Shown here: positions 17,104 to 24,987 of the stretch, in pieces | Layout of the letters: the number at the start of each line of letters is the position of its first letter | Position numbering within the stretch: the first letter of the stretch is position 1 | Origin: Acidobacteriaceae bacterium | GTDB taxonomy: Bacteria > Acidobacteriota > Terriglobia > Terriglobales > Acidobacteriaceae | Assembly: GCA_003170825.1 (NCBI GenBank) | Contig: PMYL01000035.1 | Span: forward strand, 1-37,053 | Reading direction: 5' to 3' | Length of the DNA: 37,053 nt | Program-made: the position numbers and the translations under genes | Notes under the pieces: model-generated | What the model was told of the DNA's origin: nothing | Database searches by the model: none | Seen by the model: only the letters and a program-made list of their open reading frames with translations

Positions 17104-17109
17104 TACAAT
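17104..17109 (+). promoter_or_regulatory. -10 element abutting moeA
   Basis: TACAAT with 7 nt to ATG 17117; no Shine-Dalgarno. Suggests a leaderless moeA message. Confidence 0.45.
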
Positions 17110-17116
17110 CCATTGC

Positions 17117-18394
17117 ATGAGTTCCGCACTGCCGAGCTGCGAGCAAGCCGCGGCGCTGGTTGCCGATTACGCCGCCCAACTGGGCCGGTTGCGGCCCCCG
17201 GCGGAGCGCGTGGGGCTTGATCTGGCGGCAGGCCGGGTGCTCGCCCAACGTCTCTGTGCCGACCGCGACCAGCCTCCATTCACACGTTCCACCCAGGACG
17301 GCTTTGCCTGCCGGGCTCTTGAGGCTTCCACACATGGGTTCCTTGACCTCGTTGGCGCCTCCCGTGCCGGAGAGGCTCCAGCTGGGCCGCTGCCGCCAGG
17401 CGCAGCCTGGGAGATCATGACCGGGGCCCCGGTTCCCGCAGGCGCCGACGCTGTGGTGAAGATCGAGCACGTCGAGGTGGCCGGGGGCCGGGTCAGGCTG
17501 TTCCCACCCCGCACCGTTTCGCCAGGCGAGAATATCGTGACCCAGGGAGCACAGGCTCGCGAGGGAGACGAACTGCTTGCTGCCGGGACCGCGATGCAGT
17601 TCCCGCAGATTGCCCTGGCCGCGGCCTGCGGCTACGCTGCAATTGACGTTTTTGTCCGGCCCCGTGTGGCGATTCTCACCACAGGCGATGAACTCGTGCC
17701 CGTGAAGTCCTCGCCCGCTCCCGGTCAGATCCGCAACTCGAACGCTCCGATGCTGGCCGCGATGGTTTCCGCGGCGGGCGGCGAACCCTGGGTTTTGCCC
17801 ACCGCCGCCGATGATGCGCAATCCCTCGACGCCGCGCTCGCCCAAGGCGCGGAGGCTGACCTGCTTCTCATCTCCGGCGGCGTGTCGGCGGGCAAATTCG
17901 ATCTTGTAGAGCCAGCCCTGGCCCGCGCAGGCGCTCGCTTCCACTTCACCGGCGTTCGAATTCAACCCGGCAAGCCGCTGGTCTTTGGGGAGCTTCCGTG
18001 CGGCCGCCCATCGGCCTCCCAGGCGCGCGGCGAGGCACGCGCTTTGCCCTTCTTCGGGCTTCCCGGCAATCCGGTCTCTTCGGCCGTCACCTTTCTGCTC
18101 TTCGCGGCGCCGGTGCTGGCTGCGCTGGCAGGCAGTCTTGAGCCCAGCCCGCGCTTCGCCTTGGCGCGACTGGCCTCAACGGCTGACAAGCACGGGAAAA
18201 AAGGTCTCACACGCTTTCTCCCTGCTTCCTGCACCTTCAGCGCAATGGCCGGCAGGCTCCCGGAGGTCGCGCTTGTCCCAACGCAAGGTTCGGGCGATTT
18301 GGCCGCACTGGCCCGCTCCAACTGCTTTCTGGTCGTACCCGAAGAGGATCATGACCTTGAGGCGGGCGCAATCGTCCGCATTCTGCTTTCCTGA
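17117..18394 (+). CDS. moeA: Molybdopterin molybdenumtransferase MoeA
   Basis: 425 residues, usual length about 400-410. Inserts molybdate into adenylylated molybdopterin in the last step of molybdenum cofactor synthesis. Seen: domain I/II motif FTRSTQDGFA and EIMTGAPVPAGADAVVKIE; domain III (MoaB/Mog-like fold) with RVAILTTGDELV, LLISGGVSAGKFD and FFGLPGNPVSS; a C-terminal domain IV beta-barrel. A short Arg/Ala-rich insertion (CGRPSASQARGEARA) before GLPGNP adds a few residues. No other molybdenum cofactor genes are in the window. The gene ends 89 bp before the GH30 gene, which has its own promoter and ribosome site. Confidence 0.95.
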   Translation: MSSALPSCEQAAALVADYAAQLGRLRPPAERVGLDLAAGRVLAQRLCADRDQPPFTRSTQDGFACRALEASTHGFLDLVGASRAGEAPAGPLPPGAAWEIMTGAPVPAGADAVVKIEHVEVAGGRVRLFPPRTVSPGENIVTQGAQAREGDELLAAGTAMQFPQIALAAACGYAAIDVFVRPRVAILTTGDELVPVKSSPAPGQIRNSNAPMLAAMVSAAGGEPWVLPTAADDAQSLDAALAQGAEADLLLISGGVSAGKFDLVEPALARAGARFHFTGVRIQPGKPLVFGELPCGRPSASQARGEARALPFFGLPGNPVSSAVTFLLFAAPVLAALAGSLEPSPRFALARLASTADKHGKKGLTRFLPASCTFSAMAGRLPEVALVPTQGSGDLAALARSNCFLVVPEEDHDLEAGAIVRILLS

Positions 18395-18429
18395 GGAGCT
18401 GGCGGCCGCGCATGATCCGCTCAACGGGC

Positions 18430-18458
18430 TTACGCAACCCCCGCAAATGCTCTATGAT
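18430..18458 (+). promoter_or_regulatory. Possible promoter of the GH30 gene
   Basis: TATGAT (18453-18458) is a good -10. TTACGC lies 17 nt upstream at the right spacing but is a poor -35. It would give a leader of about 19 nt containing AAGGAGG (18473-18479), an ideal ribosome site 4 nt before ATG 18484. Confidence 0.4.
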
Positions 18459-18483
18459 TCTCTTTTCGCCTTAAGGAGGCTTC

Positions 18484-19959
18484 ATGCCGCGCACCACAAT
18501 GTTTGCCGCTTGTCTTGCTTTGGCCGCCCTTGCCACAGCCGGGGCCGGCGCCCAGTCCGTCGCCGTGTACCAGACCACCCCGGACCTGCTCAAAGCCCTC
18601 TCGCAGGGTCAGAAGCTTCACTTCTCCGCCAAGGCCGTTCCGGTCGCAACCGCATCGCTGATCACCGTGGACGATACCCAGCGATTTCAGGAGATCGACG
18701 GTTTTGGCGCCTCGCTGACCGACGCCGCAGCCTGGCTTTTCGCCAGGAAGCTCACCCTGGCGCAGACGGACGCGGCTTTCAAATTGTTGTTCAGCCGCAA
18801 GGACGGCATCGCGCTGAGTTTTCTGCGCCAGCCCATAGGGTCCTCCGACCTGGCGGCGACCGTTTACTCCTATGACGATCTGTGCGTGCAGACAACGACG
18901 CCCTGCACTACCCCGGCCGGCGTGAACGATTACAACCTCGAGCACTACTCGCTCAAGCACGACGAGGAGTACATCCTGCCGCAACTCAGGCAGGCGCTGG
19001 CTCTCAACCCCGATCTCAAAGTGATCCTGACGCCGTGGAGTCCGCCGGGCTGGATGAAGACCTCCGGCTCGATGCTGGGGTCGAACCCCGATACCAAGCA
19101 GCCTTCGAGCCTGCGACCGGAGGCCTACACGGCCTTTGCCAACTACCTGGTGAAGACCATTCAGGGCTATCAGGCCGCCGGCGTGCCGATCTACGGGCTC
19201 ACCGTGGAGAACGAGGCGCTCTACACCCCGCCTACTTACAGCGGTATGCAGATGCTGGCTACCGAACAGGCCGTTTTCTTCGCGGACTCGCTCGGGCCGG
19301 CTCTCGCGGCTGCGCACCTGAACCCCAAAGTGATGGCCTACGACCACAACTGGGACCGGCCCGACTATCCCGAGACGGTGCTGAAGGACCCCAAAGCCTA
19401 CGCCGTGACCGCGGGAACAGCCTGGCATCACTACGGCGGGGAACCGTCTGTGATGACAAAGAATCACGAGGAGTTTCCGGAGAAAGGCCAGTGGGTGACG
19501 GAAGCCAGCGGCGACACCGACCAGAAAGGCAACATCCTTGCGCAGGAGGCAACTGAACTGGTCGCCGTAACCCGCAACTGGGCCAAGAGCTATGTGCTTT
19601 GGGCGCTGGCCACCGATCAGAATAACGGCCCCCATGTGGGCGGTTGCGCCAGATGCCGGGGCCTGGTAACCATCGACTTGACCGATCCTCTACGACCCGC
19701 CGTGAAGCCCGAAGTGGACTATTACGTCATCGGACAGGCCACCAAGTTCGTCTTGCCGGGCGCGGTCCGCATCGCATCCGACGAGCCCGCGGGGACTCAA
19801 CTGAAGGATGTAGCCTTCCGCAACCCCAACGGCACGGTCGTGCTGTACACGGTGAACAATGGAACCGCGAGTCAGGATCTCCGCATCGGCTACCACGGAA
19901 AGGCTGTAGCCACCACCATTCCCGCAGGAGCAGTGGCCACGTTTGTCTGGAAGCCGTAA
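18484..19959 (+). CDS. Secreted GH30-family beta-glycosidase (glucosylceramidase / beta-1,6-glucanase type)
   Basis: 491 residues. Signal peptide 1-23 (cleavage likely after AGAGA or GAQS). The catalytic (beta/alpha)8 barrel covers about 60-420: FQEIDGFGASLTDAAAW (GH30 entry motif), LSFLRQPIGSSDLA, LTPWSPPGWMKTSGSM, acid/base E244 in GLTVENEAL and nucleophile E340 in WVTEASG. A C-terminal beta-sandwich side domain (about 425-491, VVLYTVNNGTASQDLRI) completes the GH30 architecture. Exported hydrolase acting on beta-linked glucans or glycosides; exact bond unknown (GH30 subfamilies include glucosylceramidase, endo-beta-1,6-glucanase and xylanases; the pattern resembles subfamilies 1-3 rather than the xylanase subfamily 8). 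Start is set by AAGGAGG. Confidence 0.92.
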   Translation: MPRTTMFAACLALAALATAGAGAQSVAVYQTTPDLLKALSQGQKLHFSAKAVPVATASLITVDDTQRFQEIDGFGASLTDAAAWLFARKLTLAQTDAAFKLLFSRKDGIALSFLRQPIGSSDLAATVYSYDDLCVQTTTPCTTPAGVNDYNLEHYSLKHDEEYILPQLRQALALNPDLKVILTPWSPPGWMKTSGSMLGSNPDTKQPSSLRPEAYTAFANYLVKTIQGYQAAGVPIYGLTVENEALYTPPTYSGMQMLATEQAVFFADSLGPALAAAHLNPKVMAYDHNWDRPDYPETVLKDPKAYAVTAGTAWHHYGGEPSVMTKNHEEFPEKGQWVTEASGDTDQKGNILAQEATELVAVTRNWAKSYVLWALATDQNNGPHVGGCARCRGLVTIDLTDPLRPAVKPEVDYYVIGQATKFVLPGAVRIASDEPAGTQLKDVAFRNPNGTVVLYTVNNGTASQDLRIGYHGKAVATTIPAGAVATFVWKP

Positions 19960-20078
19960 GCGGCGCCTGTCTTTATTTCGGCTGGGGCGGCGTTGCGCCG
20001 GCGGGCAGGAACAAGGGAGATGGCTTCAAGCGGAGAGTTTCCTCGCGGGTTGGGATCGTTTCCCTACCGGCTGGAATT

Positions 20079-20723
20079 CTATCCAGGAAAGATGCAATTG
20101 CCGATTGAACGCTTCGGGCCGGAGACGCAATTGTGTCCCGGCAGAGCGAATCGCAGGGGCCAGTCCACGGCCTCGTGGACGCCGATGCGGGCCGTCACCA
20201 GCACTTCAGAAACCGGGTACCCGTCGTCGCGCACCTGCAGCGGAGAGTCGGAATCGAGCAAATCGAGGCCATTGTGGCTCAGGCGGGTGAGCGCGAGCGC
20301 CTGGCAGAGCCGGCTGGGGCCGGAGGTGAGCTGCCGGGCCGGCGCGCCCGGCGTGAGGCCCCGGTTCAGGGCCATTTGGTCTGCTCCCATCACCGGCTCC
20401 AGCGCGCGCAACAACACGCAGCCGGCCCGGCCCTCGGCCTCGCAGGAAATATTCATGCAGAAATAACGGCCGTAAATCATGTAGACGTAGGCATGCCCTG
20501 CGGGGCCAAAGAGAACGCGATTGCGCGGCGTAGGGCCGCGATGGGCGTGGGCGGCTGGATCGGGTGGGTCGTTATGCGGACCCAGGTAGGCCTCTGCCTC
20601 GACTATCCGACCCGCCAAAAGTCCGGAGGACGAAAAGTGCGCGAGCAGCTTGCCCAGCAGGCGCGGAGCCACCTGCTCCGGCGGCGCCTCAAAGAAGGCG
20701 CGCGGAAGCCGGCGGCCGGGCAT
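20079..20723 (-). CDS. mpg: 3-methyladenine DNA glycosylase (AAG/Mpg family)
   Basis: 214 residues, usual for bacterial members. Base-excision enzyme that removes alkylated purines. The family core is intact: GRIVEAEAYLGPHNDPPDPA, where E44 aligns with catalytic Glu125 of human AAG; TPRNRVLFGPAGHAYVYMIY; GRYFCMNISCE; and LTSGPSRLCQAL. Chosen start ATG 20723 is the only Met near the beginning of the homology and lies 26 bp after the bcp stop, with a weak ribosome site, so it is likely co-transcribed with bcp. Pairing peroxide defence with alkylation repair makes sense as a damage-response unit, but no shared regulator is visible. Confidence 0.93.
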   Translation of the reverse strand: MPGRRLPRAFFEAPPEQVAPRLLGKLLAHFSSSGLLAGRIVEAEAYLGPHNDPPDPAAHAHRGPTPRNRVLFGPAGHAYVYMIYGRYFCMNISCEAEGRAGCVLLRALEPVMGADQMALNRGLTPGAPARQLTSGPSRLCQALALTRLSHNGLDLLDSDSPLQVRDDGYPVSEVLVTARIGVHEAVDWPLRFALPGHNCVSGPKRSIGNCIFPG

Positions 20724-20749
20724 CCGTGGAACTGCGCGTGCGGTGCGGT

Positions 20750-21223
20750 CTACTTGTGCGCTTTCTTCCATTCCTCGATCAGGGCCAGAACCTCTTCCGC
20801 GTGGCCGGCGGGCGTAACCTTGGGAAAGATGTGCAGCAGGGTCTGGTCCGGGCCGATCACGAAGGTGGTCCGTTCGATGCCCCACACTTTCTTCCCGTAC
20901 ATGTTCTTTTCCTTCAGCACGCCAAACTGATTGCATACTTTCTCGTCTACATCAGCAAGGAGCGTGTAGGGCAGGCCGTATTTGGCGCGGAACCTGGCCT
21001 GGGCTTTGGGCGTGTCGCGGGAGATGCCCAGCACCACCGCGCCGGCCGCCTGGAGCTTTTTGAATGTATCGCGGAAGCCGCAGGCCTCGATGGTGCAGCC
21101 AGGAGTATCCGCTCTGGGATAAAAGAAGAGTACGACAGGCTTGCCGGCATAGTCGGACAGGCTTGCGGTTTTATCTTCGTCGGTTTGCAAGGTAATGCCG
21201 GCGACTTTCGCGTTGAGTTCCAT
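20750..21223 (-). CDS. bcp: Peroxiredoxin Bcp (thioredoxin-dependent thiol peroxidase)
   Basis: 157 residues, matching E. coli Bcp length. Reduces hydroperoxides using thioredoxin. The active-site segment FFYPRADTPGCTIEACGFRD holds the peroxidatic Cys43 and, five residues on, the resolving Cys48 of the atypical 2-Cys type. The rest of the fold follows (VVLGISRDTPKAQARFRAKY, LLADVDEKVCNQFGV, RTTFVIGPDQ). ATG 21223 is preceded by AGAGGTG at suitable spacing; the open frame to 21298 adds non-homologous residues. First gene of the bcp-mpg pair. Confidence 0.95.
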   Translation of the reverse strand: MELNAKVAGITLQTDEDKTASLSDYAGKPVVLFFYPRADTPGCTIEACGFRDTFKKLQAAGAVVLGISRDTPKAQARFRAKYGLPYTLLADVDEKVCNQFGVLKEKNMYGKKVWGIERTTFVIGPDQTLLHIFPKVTPAGHAEEVLALIEEWKKAHK

Positions 21224-21530
21224 GGGGAAGCACCTCTTATGTCGATTGGAGGGCCGTTGGTGGCCATCAGGTTCGATTATTTCCGATGCCGGCGGCAAAT
21301 GTCATTGCGCGGGGCGAACTGCTCTTCGAACTGCGCGGCGCAACCCAAAGCCAGCTCGCTCTTTCCCGCGTGCTGCGCTGCCAGGCGGAGAAGCTGTTTG
21401 TGAGCGGTGGCTGAGAGTACGGGACGGAGAGCAGGGGATAGGGATTAGGGAAGAGAAAGGCGGCGCTTCGGTCATTCTTTTCTCCCACCCCAGTGTGGCC
21501 GGATGATAGCGGAGCGTTAAGTTGCCTATT

Positions 21531-21572
21531 GTGAGCAAAACCGCTCACTTATTTCGCGAATAATGGTTATTC
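21531..21572. promoter_or_regulatory. Cluster of inverted repeats upstream of the desaturase gene
   Basis: Three dyads follow one another: GTGAGC-N6-GCTCAC (21531-21548, perfect), an extended palindrome around TTCGCGAA (about 21549-21563), and AATAA-N3-TTATT (about 21560-21572). They lie in the 411-bp gap between bcp and the desaturase (21224-21634), whose left part has no gene I can support. Likely operator sites; binding proteins unknown. Confidence 0.45.
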
Positions 21573-21595
21573 ACCACCGACAAAACAGCGACCGA

Positions 21596-21611
21596 CGTGA
21601 TTGCGATCACA
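21596..21611. promoter_or_regulatory. CRP/Fnr-like operator before the desaturase gene
   Basis: CGTGATTGCGATCACA differs by one base from the CRP consensus TGTGA-N6-TCACA. It is centred about 30 bp before the predicted transcription start and would overlap the -35 region, so a repressing role is more likely than activation. Confidence 0.5.
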
Positions 21612-21620
21612 ATCGCCAGA

Positions 21621-21626
21621 TACAAT
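21621..21626 (+). promoter_or_regulatory. -10 element of the desaturase gene
   Basis: TACAAT with 8 nt to ATG 21635. Either the transcript is leaderless from 21635, or translation starts at ATG 21677 in a short leader. Confidence 0.5.
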
Positions 21627-21634
21627 GGGGGTAG

Positions 21635-22675
21635 ATGGGTGGGCGCGTTGCCACTCTACAAGGAACTTCCCCGAATATGGCTTCAGTCCTAACCGTTTCT
21701 TCCCCTGAAACCGCAACCGCAAGTGCAACCATTTCGATTCCAGAGGTTCCCGGTTCTCCCGCCTCCGTGGAGGTCCACGCGATCCCCGCGCGGCAGGAGA
21801 TTCGCATGGGACGCGCCGCGGCGATCGGCATGGGCATCAACTGGTTGACGCTGGGGGTGATCGTCGCCTTTCATCTGGGCGCTCTTGCTGCGCTGTTCTT
21901 TTTCAGTTGGCAGCGCCTGGCGGTGATGGTGGTTCTGTACGTCGTGGCCATCAACGTCGGCATCGGCATGTGCTATCACCGGCTGCTGACGCACCGCGGC
22001 TACCGGGTCCCCAAGTGGCTGGAGTACCTGATGGCCATTTGCGCCACGCTGGCGCTTGAAGGCGGACCGATCTTCTGGGTGGCTACCCATCGCGTGCATC
22101 ACCAGCTCAGCGACCAGGATGGCGACCCCCACACTCCCCGCGAGGGCGGATGGTGGGCGCATACGGGCTGGCTGCTCTGGGGCAACGCATTGCACGCGCA
22201 GACCGAGGTCCTGGCCCGCTATGTTCCCGACCTGGCCCGTGACCACTTCCTTGTCTGGCTGAGCAAATACCACTGGATTCCCCTCGTCCTGAGCGGCGCG
22301 CTGCTGTTCGGCGGCGGATGGCTAACGGGCGGCTGGGCGAATGCCGTTGGGATGCTGCTGTGGGGAGCCTTCCTGCGCGTGACCCTCGGCCTGCACGCCA
22401 CCTGGCTGGTGAACTCGGCAACCCACCTGTGGGGCAGCCGCCGTTTTGAGACCCGCGACGGCTCGCGCAACAACTGGTGGGTTGCCCTGGTGAGCGGCGG
22501 CGAGGGCTGGCACAACAACCACCATGCGCATCCCGTCTCCGCGCGCCACGGCCTCGCCTGGTATGAGATCGATCCCAATTACTGGGGCATCTGGCTGCTC
22601 TCCAGGGCCGGCCTCGCCCGCAAGGTCAAAGTGGCCCAATTCAACCCGGCCAATCCCAAGCCGGCGGGCCTATAA
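21635..22675 (+). CDS. Acyl-CoA / acyl-lipid delta-9-type fatty acid desaturase
   Basis: 346 residues; integral membrane di-iron desaturase. All three histidine boxes are present: H115-RLLTH (HxxxxH), H152-RVHH (HxxHH) and HNNHHAH near residue 293. Transmembrane segments lie about 62-90, 93-112, 130-150 and 205-250. The pattern HRLLTHRGY, HRVHHQLSDQDGDPHTP and GEGWHNNHHAHP is that of stearoyl-CoA-type delta-9 desaturases, which introduce the first double bond and adjust membrane fluidity. The first 50 residues are Ser/Thr/Ala-rich and not conserved, so ATG 21677 (MASVLT), with AAGGAA 12 nt upstream, is an alternative start. The elaborate upstream operator region suggests tight control, as expected for a membrane-fluidity enzyme. 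Confidence 0.92.
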   Translation: MGGRVATLQGTSPNMASVLTVSSPETATASATISIPEVPGSPASVEVHAIPARQEIRMGRAAAIGMGINWLTLGVIVAFHLGALAALFFFSWQRLAVMVVLYVVAINVGIGMCYHRLLTHRGYRVPKWLEYLMAICATLALEGGPIFWVATHRVHHQLSDQDGDPHTPREGGWWAHTGWLLWGNALHAQTEVLARYVPDLARDHFLVWLSKYHWIPLVLSGALLFGGGWLTGGWANAVGMLLWGAFLRVTLGLHATWLVNSATHLWGSRRFETRDGSRNNWWVALVSGGEGWHNNHHAHPVSARHGLAWYEIDPNYWGIWLLSRAGLARKVKVAQFNPANPKPAGL

Positions 22676-22711
22676 CAATTCGAACGGGACTGCGCTGCGG
22701 ACAGGCTGCGG

Positions 22712-22861
22712 CTATCTGCGCAGCCTGGCGCGCACCCGCAACACTCCGAAGACCGGCAGCGCCAGCAACAGGCAGGTGAACAGTCCGAATCCCCTGAGCG
22801 GGAAGCCAAGGAACGTTCCGCCGCCGGGGCGTTCGGTTTGCGCGGATTGAGTCATCTTCAT
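22712..22861 (-). CDS. Small single-span membrane protein (49 residues), hypothetical
   Basis: MKMTQSAQTERPGGGTFLGF begins a 49-residue frame with one hydrophobic segment (about 24-41, GFGLFTCLLLALPVFGVL) and an Arg-rich end (RVRARLRR), a typical positive-inside single-pass layout. ATG 22861 or, better, ATG 22855, which has GGAAG 8 nt upstream. It is convergent with the desaturase gene (37 bp between stops) and divergent from the gene at 22889. No homologue is recognised; it may be a real small protein or chance. Confidence 0.45.
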   Translation of the reverse strand: MKMTQSAQTERPGGGTFLGFPLRGFGLFTCLLLALPVFGVLRVRARLRR

Positions 22862-22874
22862 AGCTTCCGTGATC

Positions 22875-22880
22875 TAAAAT
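22875..22880 (+). promoter_or_regulatory. -10 element abutting the start at 22889
   Basis: TAAAAT with 8 nt to ATG 22889 and no ribosome site between; suggests leaderless transcription. Confidence 0.45.
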
Positions 22881-22888
22881 ACAGTTCA

Positions 22889-23638
22889 ATGTCCACCAGC
22901 GCACAAATCGAACTTTGGCCCGCGGAGAAGGTTGCCACGCAGGTGACCGTGGCTCAGGCCGCCAACGGGATCCACTACGCCGCCTGGGGCGAGACCCGCG
23001 TCTCGGAGCCCGACCTGGAGCGGCTGGTTGGGGCCGTGCCGGCCACCCTCTCTGCCGCGCTCATCCACCGCGCCTATTACTTTGTTCCACTGGCCATTGA
23101 GGATACCGGCGAAGTCATGATCGCCCCCGCCTACACCGTCGATCTGGGCGACCGCGCCATATGCCACCGCAACGCGACTTTTGGTTCGACGGAGGCGGTT
23201 TTTCTTTCCACCCGGCTGGTGGAGGACCGTTTCGGCCTGGCCTTCGAGTTCTTCATCAACGTGGGCCACAACTTTGTTGAGGCCGCCGGCGTTCCGGAGA
23301 GCTTTGCCGCGCTGGCCTGGTCGCAGGCCGAGGCCCAGGTCCGCGGCGAGACCAGCCAGGACGCGTGGGAGACCCGCCGCCGCGCCCAGGACACCCGCGC
23401 CGGCCAGAAGGGTATCGACGAACGCGCCCGCTCGAGCTACTACGAGTCGGCCTTCTCAGATTCCCTGGCGATTTACATGCTGTCGATAGCCGTCGACTTC
23501 GACTACCACGACCTGCGTGAGCGCGACTACCCCTTGCTGGCCGCCCAGGCCCTAGCCGAGCGCCTCCGCCACGTTGCGGGCCTGTTCCCCGCCAACCCCG
23601 GCTACGAGTTCCAGGTGCTTTACCGGCGCAAGGGATAA
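22889..23638 (+). CDS. Conserved-looking hypothetical protein
   Basis: 249 residues, no signal peptide or membrane span, probably cytoplasmic. I do not recognise the family. The middle is rich in conserved-looking aromatic and acidic residues (IHRAYYFVPLAIEDTGEVMIAP, given in part; FGLAFEFFINVGHNFVEAAGV) followed by an Arg/Gln-rich helical stretch (about 150-180) and AFSDSLAIYMLSIAVDFDYHDLRER in part. The codon pattern (G/C in third positions) and the upstream TAAAAT box support a real gene. ATG 22889 is preferred over a GTG at 22838, which would run through the -10 hexamer. Converges on pyrC across a palindrome. Confidence 0.72.
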   Translation: MSTSAQIELWPAEKVATQVTVAQAANGIHYAAWGETRVSEPDLERLVGAVPATLSAALIHRAYYFVPLAIEDTGEVMIAPAYTVDLGDRAICHRNATFGSTEAVFLSTRLVEDRFGLAFEFFINVGHNFVEAAGVPESFAALAWSQAEAQVRGETSQDAWETRRRAQDTRAGQKGIDERARSSYYESAFSDSLAIYMLSIAVDFDYHDLRERDYPLLAAQALAERLRHVAGLFPANPGYEFQVLYRRKG

Positions 23639-23653
23639 GCTTGATGGCTCATT

Positions 23654-23673
23654 GCCAGGACTAAAGTCCTGGC
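23654..23673. repeat. Perfect palindrome between convergent genes (REP-like / terminator)
   Basis: GCCAGGAC-TAAA-GTCCTGGC: 8-bp perfect arms around a 4-nt loop, 15 bp past the stop of the plus-strand gene and directly adjoining the pyrC stop codon. It could fold in either transcript and act as a shared 3' end. No U-run on either strand. Its form is like palindromic intergenic units common in acidobacterial genomes (memory, not searched). Confidence 0.5.
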
Positions 23674-24987
23674 CTACTCTTCCGCGTTGTACGCTACGCG
23701 CCCTTCGCTGATGGTCCAGCGGACTTTGCCTTGCATCGTCCAGCCGTCGAAGGGGGTGTTTCTGGACTTCGATCGGCCTTCGCGGGCGTTATAGGTCCAC
23801 TCGGCTTTGGGGTCGAAGACGACTACGTCGGCAAAGCTGCCCACGGTGAGCGTGCCTCGGCCTTTCAGGCTCAGGAGCGCCGCCGGCTGGGCGCTCAACA
23901 GGCTCAAAACGCGCCCCAGCGGCATCTTCCACTCCTTATGCAGCCAGCGCAGGCAGAGGCCCAGAGCGGTCTCCAGGCCGGTAATGCCGTTGGGAGCATT
24001 CTCGAACTCGACTTCCTTCTCGTGTACGGCGTGGGGCGCGTGGTCGGTGGCGATGGCGTCCACCACGCCGTCGAGGATGGCTTCGATCATCGCGTCGCGG
24101 TCGGCGGCCGAGCGCAGGGGCGGGTTCATCTTGGCATTGGTGTTGTAGAGGCCGACATGCTCTTCGGTGAGCAGGAAGTGGTGCGGCGCGACTTCGCAGG
24201 TGACGCGCAATCCACTGCGCCGAGCCTGGCGCACAGCGGCCAGCGCCGCTGCCGTGGAGGTGTGAGCCACATGCAGGTGGGCGCGAGCGTCGCGCAGCTC
24301 TGTGACTAGGCGAATGTCGCGCTCCACCATGCCGGATTCGGCCTCCGGCGGCATGCCGCGCAAGCCGAGCTTGAAGGACACCGGTCCCAGGTTCATGCTG
24401 GCGCCCCCCCCGGCGAATTGTGTCAGGCGCGTATCCTCGGCGTGCTGGATAACCGTCAGTCCCACGCGCGCCGCGGCGGCGAGGGTCTCGCGCATGATGT
24501 TGTCTTTGAGAATGGGTTGGCCATCGTCGGTCACCGCCACGGCGCCGGCGGATTTGAGTGCGGCAAAATCGTTGATTGCCTCGCCCTTCGATCCGCGTGT
24601 GGCCGCGGCGATGGGAAAGACGCGTATCACCGCTCCGCGCTCCGGCGCCTGCATCCAGCGGGTGATCTCGGGCGAGTCGTTGACCGGGAGGGTGTTGGGC
24701 ATGGCGGCCACTGCCGTGAAGCCCCCTGCCGCCGCCGCAGCCGTGCCGGTGGCGATGGTCTCCTTGTAGCCCTGGCCGGGTTCGCGCAGATGCACGTGCA
24801 TGTCGATCAGCCCCGGAGCGACGGTCAGCCCGGTCGCGTCCAGTGCTTCGGCGCCGTTGGCCTGCTTCAGCTTGCCCGGCCCGGCGATCTCGGCCACGCG
24901 TCCATCCTTGAGCAGAACGTCCTTGAGGGCGTCCACACCGGCCGCTGGATCGATGAGGTGGCCGCCACGAATTACCAGTGCCGTCAT
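23674..24987 (-). CDS. pyrC: Dihydroorotase
   Basis: 437 residues, class I/type III size. Third step of de novo pyrimidine synthesis: carbamoyl-aspartate to dihydroorotate. Metal and substrate motifs are intact: LIDMHVHLREPGQGYKE (H64, H66), MPNTLPVNDSPE, AVTDDGQPI, and IATDHAPHAVHEKE with the catalytic aspartate. An amidohydrolase C-terminal beta strand (LTVGSFADVVVFDPK) is present. It overlaps the end of pyrB by 4 nt (ATGA), so translation is coupled; ATCase and DHOase often form complexes, as in Aquifex. Last gene of pyrR-pyrB-pyrC; no CarAB, PyrD or PyrF gene is in the window. Confidence 0.97.
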   Translation of the reverse strand: MTALVIRGGHLIDPAAGVDALKDVLLKDGRVAEIAGPGKLKQANGAEALDATGLTVAPGLIDMHVHLREPGQGYKETIATGTAAAAAGGFTAVAAMPNTLPVNDSPEITRWMQAPERGAVIRVFPIAAATRGSKGEAINDFAALKSAGAVAVTDDGQPILKDNIMRETLAAAARVGLTVIQHAEDTRLTQFAGGGASMNLGPVSFKLGLRGMPPEAESGMVERDIRLVTELRDARAHLHVAHTSTAAALAAVRQARRSGLRVTCEVAPHHFLLTEEHVGLYNTNAKMNPPLRSAADRDAMIEAILDGVVDAIATDHAPHAVHEKEVEFENAPNGITGLETALGLCLRWLHKEWKMPLGRVLSLLSAQPAALLSLKGRGTLTVGSFADVVVFDPKAEWTYNAREGRSKSRNTPFDGWTMQGKVRWTISEGRVAYNAEE

